From contig MU631590.1 in assembly GCA_026770615.1 (NCBI GenBank), positions 90,089 to 111,641 of the forward strand: a stretch of DNA of 21,553 nt. Direction: 5' to 3'. The position numbers and the translations under genes were made by a program. Numbering within the stretch: position 1 is the stretch's first letter; each line of letters opens with the position of its first letter. Shown one piece after another: positions 10,501-18,756 of the stretch. The notes beneath the pieces are model-generated. The model saw only the letters and a list, made by a program, of their open reading frames with translations. It ran no database searches and was not told the origin of the DNA. The DNA is from Pavlovales sp. CCMP2436. Lineage: Eukaryota > Haptophyta > Pavlovophyceae > Pavlovales.

Positions 10501-13500
10501 NNNNNNNNNNNNNNNNNNNNNNNNNNNNNNNNNNNNNNNNNNNNNNNNNNNNNNNNNNNNNNNNNNNNNNNNNNNNNNNNNNNNNNNNNNNNNNNNNNNN
10601 NNNNNNNNNNNNNNNNNNNNNNNNNNNNNNNNNNNNNNNNNNNNNNNNNNNNNNNNNNNNNNNNNNNNNNNNNNNAGTGGCGCGTTTTTCTCGCGTCCGC
10701 CAAATCGCATCCGGCTCGGCTCGGGTGGACGTTGCTGTTAATAATCAAAAATTGATTATAAATCATCAAAAATTGACGAGAATCGCATCCGTCTCGGGTG
10801 GACGTTGCTGTGCCGCGACATACATCGTACAAATGTATATGATTAGGTTATCCTTTTTCCTTACCCAAACACTAACTCTTTGTCCCCCCGAAGTCGTTAT
10901 ATATTTTAAATATATTATATTACACTAATTAGTACCTGTGCCGCGACAACGGCCTCGTCGATGAGCACACGCAGCTGCCGCGCCGAGATGTCGAAATCGG
11001 AGCTGAGGACGGATGGGGGGGGGTGTATCAACTTGGTGTGGGGCGAGAACGAATGTGTAATAACTTGTGACAGCAGACTAATTCGAATCCAGGCTGAGCC
11101 GAATTCGGGGCAACTGCCAAACAAAGGCAGTCGAATTAGTAGAGTTACTTGCCTTGAGAAGGCGTACAGTAGGTTCCACCCGATCGCTCCGAAGCGACGT
11201 CGCTCCAGCACAGTCGCGTGAAACAGCGAGAGCCTGCAAGAGGGGGGTGGGGAGAGGAGAGGAGAGGGCTGGTGAGGGGGGGGGTGATGGTAGCGTGAAA
11301 GAGCGATGACCAGGAAGTGGCATAGGAGGTGTTTGTTGCACATGTAATAGTTGCCTCAGCGTCGATGCAAGTTGCTTCGGGGGGAGATTTTTTTTTTTTT
11401 TTTTGCCTTTTTTGTTTGCTTTTTTGTTTGCTTTTTTGTTTGCTTTTGCTTTTTTTTGTTTTTGTTTTTTTATGTTGCTTTTTGGTTGTCGTTGCTTTTT
11501 TTGTTGCTTTTTCTTTTGCTTTTTATTTGTTTGTGTGCTTTTTTTTTTTTTTTTTCGCACCCGTAAAAGAGTCGTCGCAGAGCACGCGGCTCCGCGCACT
11601 GATCGAAGTAACGGTCGTCTGCGCGCGCCCATAGCGCGCCGAGGTTTGCGCGCAGACCACGAGCCGGTTCCGTCATCAACTTGACAGAAGTCTGCCCACG
11701 CATTTTATTAGTAGACACACCACAACATTAGCAGACAATGTTGGCTCGTGCATACTCTAATTGCAAAATGCAAAGTGGGTTCAGAGGCCACGCGCAGGCT
11801 CTGTCATCAGTTTGACAGATGTCTGCAGCAGAGTGGGTTCAGAGGGGACGCGCAGGGCGGGTTCAGCCGGGTTCAAGGGGATAGGTGTGTAATGGGTTCG
11901 TCCCTGACGACGATAGGGATGGTATCCGTGTGCTCTGCAAAGGCCCCTTGATCCGAGTGTTTTCTCAGCACTTGGATCCGGTTGAGACCTGTCAGGGGAA
12001 GGACGTACTTCTAGATATTTACACAGAAAAAAGAAGTAAAAGCTGCAGCACGGCAGCGATTTTGTTTTGGTCGTGTGCGTGATCAGCATGAGCAATAAGA
12101 GCAGCATGAGCATTGGCAACAACGGTAGCATTGCTCACGTTACATGGCAGGTACCTGCAGCACGGAGGACGGAAGGACATTCGAAGGCGCCGACGTGAGC
12201 CAAAGCCGGAAGCCGGGCGCGGCCAGCTCGCGCAGACGCTCAACCTGCAAAAGGGGGGAGAGAGGGGAGGAGGGAGGCGATAAGCGACATTCAGCGTTGC
12301 CGTTGACTTTGGCTTCCGCGCGGCTTTGGCCGCTGAGTGCCCGGATCAGTTCATCTGGGCAATTAATCCAGCTCGCGCAACCGCTCAACCTATTATTAAA
12401 AAAGATGGGGTTGTTGAGCGCATTTTAAGCATTATTTGTATGTAATTAGCTCGCGCAGCCGCTTGACCTGCAAAATGGGAGAGAGAGCGAGAGAGGGGGG
12501 GGAGTGTTCAGCCGGATTCAGCCGAGTTTATGAGGACGCAAGGGGGAAGGTTCACTGTCCGCTGCCCAGTGCCCGCTCGACCTTTTTTTGTAAAGAGTAC
12601 TTTTAACGTCCCCCGACTTGCAGCCCGTAGGCGTACGGGCATGACATGGGAGGGTCAGCGCATCGGTCGTCTCATGTGCTATCTACTCCCCGCGTCGTCT
12701 CTCTGGCATGATCCTATACATAAAAACCGCAACGTTGAGAAAACGGCCAATTCGCGCAGCCGCTCGACCTATAAGAAAAGAGGGGGTTGGTGAGCGCATT
12801 TTAAGCATTATTTGTATGTAGTTAGCTCGCGCAGCCGCTCGACCTATAAGGGGAGAGAGGGGTGTGTGTGATTGTGTGTGTGTATGGTGTTGGTGGCGGG
12901 GGGGGGTGTTGGTAAGAAGGACGGTAGGTAGGGTGGGGTTGAGGTGGGGTTGGGGTTCACTCGCTCGACCTGTAAAAAAGGGGGGGAAGGTTCACTGCCT
13001 GCTGCCCAGTGTCTTACACAAGATACATTTCATTTGTTGTCGACAAACAAAAAAGTACCTGCGCCTCTAACTGTGGCATCCACTAGGTGGCTAGATGGCA
13101 GTGCTGCAGGAGCAAAACAAAGAGAAGAATAAAGGCTAGCCGCACACCCGTACGCTTTCGAGCTGCAAGTCAGGAGCCGTTAAATAAACTTTGAAAAAAT
13201 GTACCTGCGCCTCTAACTGGGGCATCCAATAGGTGGCCAGGTGGCAGTGTTGCAAGATTAAAACCGCATGCTCAAACAACCCCCCCCCTCCCGCTCATAC
13301 CCCCCCCCGTCCCCGCTCTCCTCCTTTTCAAAAAAAAATAGTACCTGCGCTTCGAGCTGAGGCATCCACGAGGTGGCCAGATGGCAGTTTTGCAAAAGCA
13401 CCCAGGATCCGTGCTTGAGCGCGTACTCAAGGAGCGAAGAGGCGCGCGGACCCATGCCCTGAAGGAGAAGGGGGGGGGGGAGGGGGGATGACCACTCAGA

Positions 13501-13676
13501 CTTCCATATTCCCCCCCGGAGAACGCTGGCATGCCTCCTGGCCCAATACAGATACAAATACTATTATGTGAACGCATATTAGAGGAGCGAAGAGGCGCGC
13601 GGGCCCATGTCCTGAAGGAGATGGGGGGGAGGGGTGTATGGGTATGTGTTGTGTGTTGCGTGTGTGTCTTGTGTGT

Positions 13677-13721
<45 letters not shown>

Positions 13722-16700
13722 CTTCATAATCGTGAGGGCGGAGGGGTCCATAATCGTTAACATCGTCACCCCCCCCCCCCTCCTCACCTGTCCAAGCGAG
13801 AGCGTGTCAAGCTTCGCGCGCCCCCCTTCGGCCGCGAACGCAAGCAACTCCGCCGTCGGGTCCGCGCCTATTATAAATAATTATAGTAGCAGTAATAGTA
13901 ATTGGCCACCTGCGTGTCTGCGGCAGCACACGTTCCCGTCGTCAAAATAAATAAACATATATATATATATATATATATATAAAGAAATGAACAAATAAAA
14001 AAATAAAATAAAAAATAAGAATGAAGATTATTATGACCGGGTGTGAGCAGAATCGGCGTGAAGGGAATGTACATACACATAAATGACAACAACAACAGCA
14101 ATAACAATAATAATAATAAATATTATTATTATTATATTATTATTACCGGGCGTAAGCAGCAGCAGGATCGGCGTGAATGGCTCAGACGCGGTGAGCGCAT
14201 CCACAAGCGTCGGCGCGGCGGGCTTGCCGAACTCTGTATGGATAACAATAGTAATTATTATTATAATTAATAACAGTGAGGAGGAGGTGAGTTTTATTCG
14301 TGACGATGGCGGGTTCGCCGAACTCTGTTCATGCTATTATCTGTATTTGTGATTATTTGTGGGATGGGGGGGGGGAGTTACTATTTTTTCAAATGTAATA
14401 ATAATAGTAGCAATTTGATAATCAAAATTAGACCCCCCCCAGCAATTCTAAGAAGTCGCTAACCGTCACGGAGTGACTCTTGCACAGCATCAGCAGCAGC
14501 AGCAACAGCAGCAGCAGCAACAACAGCAGTAGCAGCAGCAACAGCAGCAGCAGCAGCAGCAGCAACAAGAACAGCACCACCAACAACAACAAATAAAAAT
14601 AAAAGCTAAAAAATTTCGACAATGAAAGAAGCTATCACCGTCACCGAGTGACTCTCGCACGAATTCACGCAGGAGCGGTGCGCAGGCGTCAGGTCGCAGC
14701 GCCTAAATTAATTATAGGTGAATATTGGTTTAATTCATTCTGCTCGTTAGATCTCTCATTGATGTCGGTTCATATCGACGTCACTCTTGCGAGGAGTGCT
14801 CCCAAAATATCAATGAACTGGGGTTCTGGCTGGCGGAGTGACAAATCATCAAGCTGATCTTAGCGCCCTAGGTTGCAGCGCCTAAAGTAATCATAGGTTA
14901 ATATTAGAATATTAGAATATTAGAATGCAGCCGACTAAGGCACGCAGCAGGCAATGGGCGATGCAGCGCTGAGACCAGCACAACTTCCAGGACAGTCAGA
15001 CGCCAGCTTAAATCCCTATCGGTAAAAATCTTTAAATGATTTGCGCGTGTGGTGGGGCTACCTTGATGACGAGTAGCCGCTGAAGTGTGTTCAGAGTTTA
15101 TTCTTATGATGCGTGTATGTGTGAGTGTGTGCGTGGGCGCGCGTTTGTGTGTGTGTGTGTGGTGGTTGTGGGTTTATTCGGGGATACCTTGATGATCAGC
15201 AGCCGCTGCAATGTGCTCAGCTTCGCCGCCCACGCCGAATTTGAAAACTGCTCGCGGTGCGGCGCAGTTGAGTTGAAAAGACGTTGCCACGTCTGATAAA
15301 ATATTAAATTGATTTTTGATTGGATGTCCTCTCATAAACACTCCAGCACCATAGGCGTGTGGGGTGGTGGCACCATGATGTTATCCGCTCAAGTGGGAGG
15401 AGACGCTCAGCCCCTTGAGCAATATTAATAACCGATCAAATATAAATAGTATTGTTACTATTAATAAAACTTCTAATGTTGATAACCGATCAAAAAGTAA
15501 TGGTATTAATAGTAGCGAAGAGCAGTTTTCAAAGTCGAATATCTAAAAAATATATCGGAGAGCCACCGCCACGCCTGATGTGATCAATATTAGAATTATG
15601 AATCTACTATGATGAGAAACATTAAAATAAAAAGTACCTGCCCGTTCGCGAAACTTTTAAAATAAAAGTACCTGCCCGTTCGCGCCCAGCTTTCCCCGCT
15701 CTTGGCAAGAGAAGGTAGTTCTTAATAGTAATTCTATTATTATTTGATCATTTTATTCAATTCTCAATCTAAATTTTCATTAAAAAAACGGGGCTACAGT
15801 ACCTGCCCGGTCGCACCCATCTCCTCATCGCTCTTGGCAAGAGAGGGTAGTACCTCGCTAGCTGCGCCGCCCTCCTAAAATCATAAAATTGAAATACATT
15901 CAATTAATATAATCGATCAAATAATAAGATTATGATGAATAATAATCATCATAGTAGTAGTAATGATACTTCTTATGTTGATCACATGAGGCGTGGCAGC
16001 TGCTCCACCGTCCTGAAAAGAAGTGTGTGTGTGTATGCTGCTGGAGCCAGGTCTCGGTTGCTATCGAAATTTAAACTGTATTTGGTTAAAAAGCAGTTTA
16101 CAGTTTGCAGTACTTACGGGGGTGGGATGGGGTGTGTGTGTGTGTGAAATATTGCCAGTGCCGGAGCATGGGAGATATTTAACATTAGTAGACCGGCTGT
16201 GGGTGTGAAAATATCTAGAAGTACGTCCGTCCCCTGACAGGTCTCCACCTGGTCTCCACCGGACCCAAGCGTTGAGAAAACACTCGGGTCAAGGGACCTT
16301 TGCAGAGCACGCGGATACTGGGTAGCTGTCAGGCAGGGAGAGAGGGTATGAAAGAGTTCAGTGACCGATTATATTGAGATTCAGACTCCCTTAAAGGGAT
16401 ACTATGGGTTGGTTAGACGGGAATTCCGGACTTCTAGGTCCGGTGCGAAATCGTCGCCGCTGGTTCTGGCTTTCGCGCGGCTTTGACCGCTGAGTCCGGA
16501 TCAGTTCATCTAGACAGGAATGAGTAGTCTTACACATGTTAGTTCCTATTTGTTGTCAACAAATATACATGCGTGTGTGTGTGCGTGTATGTCCGTGTGC
16601 GTGGTTGGGTGTGTGCGTTTGGTTGGTTAGGTGGGTGTGGAATGTGTGAGGTGTGGGGGAGAGTGGGAGGCATGGAGAGAGAAAGCAGGGAGAGAGCAAA

Positions 16701-18721
16701 TTTGACGAATTACCGTCTAGTCTGCATTCAAATCAAATTTGTTGTAGTTTAGTATTTAGTTACTATTTGTTGTCGACAAATAGCCCTACCGTCAAGTCTG
16801 CGCCACCTTCGTCCTCCTCCTCATCTGCCGGAGGCAAGCCGCCGTCTGCGGTTTAGTATAGTACGATTTAGGATAGTAAGGTTTAAGTAAGGTTGGAGCC
16901 GCCGTCTGCGGTTTAGGACATGGCTGGGAAGGATAGTAAGGGTGAGTTAAGAGACGTAAGGGATTCGTCGACAAAAAATAAGCATTATCTTAACAAACAA
17001 TGAGTTAGGATTCGTCGACAACAAAAAAGAATTATCTTGTGCAAGACTACTAATTCCTAACCAGATTAACTGATCCAGACTCAACGGCCAAAGCCGCGCG
17101 AAAGCGAAAATTAAAAAGCCAACGGCAACGCCATCGCAAACATTTTTGATTGCCTGTGAATTATCTTGTGCAAGACTACTAATTCCTAACCAGATTAACT
17201 GATCCAGACTCAACGGCCAAAGCCGCGCGAAAGCGAAAATTAAAAAGCTAACGTCAACTTTCGAATAGTAAAAAAACGTGGCTGTATTTTAGCAGGGGTA
17301 CGTACCCCTATCTTTAGGGCATGCAAACATATTTTCTTCATACCTGCGGCAGGCAAGCTTTCGGCCGTTGATAGGAGAGCGTTCATCTCAGCGGCGAGCG
17401 GAGCAAACACCGGAAGCTGCAATGTATTATGATGTGCATATAATGTGCATGCACACAGGGGTGCTACCCCGGTAGCAAAAACAAACAAACGAAATGAAAC
17501 GAAACGAAGCGAAACGAAACGAAACGAAACGAAAAAAAAAAAAATTGATTCACACTAGTGGCTAAGATCGTTTTCTGAAAAAGTGGGCAGGTGAAATATG
17601 TGCAAATAAGACAGCACAATAAGAAAAAGCAGACACCGCACCTCGGCCGATAGAGCGCACACGGAAAAAACAGCAACGGCCAAGGAGTCCTCCGGAACTT
17701 ACAGGGAGACAAATGATTCTTCATAATAAAACAAGAGTACAAAAAGAGCGAAAAACGCACCTCGGCCGATAGCGCGCACACGGCCGCCCACTCCCGCGAT
17801 GGGAGCCATTCCGGCCTGAGGAGGGTAACACAGGGGTGTGTGTGTGGGGGGGGGGGGGGGGGGGGGGGGAGAGAGAGGGGCGGCATTGTTTGGGAGACCG
17901 TTTGGGGCCGGATGTTTTTTTTTAAAATATTTACACACCTGAGGTGGCGCATATTGCCGTCTTCGTCGTTGCTCGCTAGTAGGTGAAAAGAAAGAAACAA
18001 ATATGGCGACGCTGACCCTCCCACGGCATGCCCGTACGCCTTTGGGCTGCAAGTCGGGGGACATTAAAAGAACTATTATGAAAAAACACCTGAGGTGGCG
18101 CATATTGCCGTCTTCGTCGTTGCTCGCATAGATGTCAGAGGGAGCGGGCATCTCAGCGTCTACGCGTGCGAACACGGCCCACTCTTCCTCTTCCAGGTGG
18201 CCGTCCGCAGCCCTCAGCCGCGATGCAAGGGAGACTAGGGGTTGGGTGGGTGGGGTGGAGATTCAGTGGGTTGAGTTGGGTTGGCGGGGTGGAGTGGGGT
18301 GGGATTGGGGTGGGGGTGGGACGGGGGGGGGGTCGTCACAGCGGTCTTGGGTGAGGAGCTTAATTTGTGTCAGGTAGCACCCAGGACCCTGTGGAAGGGT
18401 GTCATCTTATTTATCAATAATTGTGAATGGTGAGTATATTTAGTGGTATGGCCATTAGCTTACCGTCAAATGATATTCTGCCGAGCACAATATATTATGT
18501 ATATATATATCGAGCACACACACAGTGTAGCCATATTTATCAAGGCTGATTGCTGCTCAGGGAGGCAGAGCGCCCCCTCCCAGTGCAGATATCATGAAAG
18601 CCACCTCCCTCAACGCCTAGGGCGTTTGCGGGTGTGTTGAAGAGTCATACTAACTAACTATCTATCTATATACAAATTCTGTATATTATACTTCATTACA
18701 TTACATCACATTAAATTAAAT

Positions 18722-18756
<35 letters not shown>

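Noticed and set aside
9942..10928. Long open frames on both strands across 9942-10928
   Set aside because: They run through 595 unknown bases; the apparent length is an artefact of the gap.
12370..12969. Recursive-splicing ratchet sites at AG|GT in the exon 16 echoes
   Set aside because: The GT is followed by CGAG or TGAG, poor donor contexts; the AG|GT arises because the real exon begins with GT.
13272..13950. Pro-rich, Gly-rich or His-rich small proteins around the poly-G run
   Set aside because: These are composition artefacts of homopolymers and shadows of exons 14 and 15.
14428..14622. Poly-Leu or poly-Gln open frame
   Set aside because: It is a CAG/CAA trinucleotide tract inside a dynein intron, with no domain or splice support.
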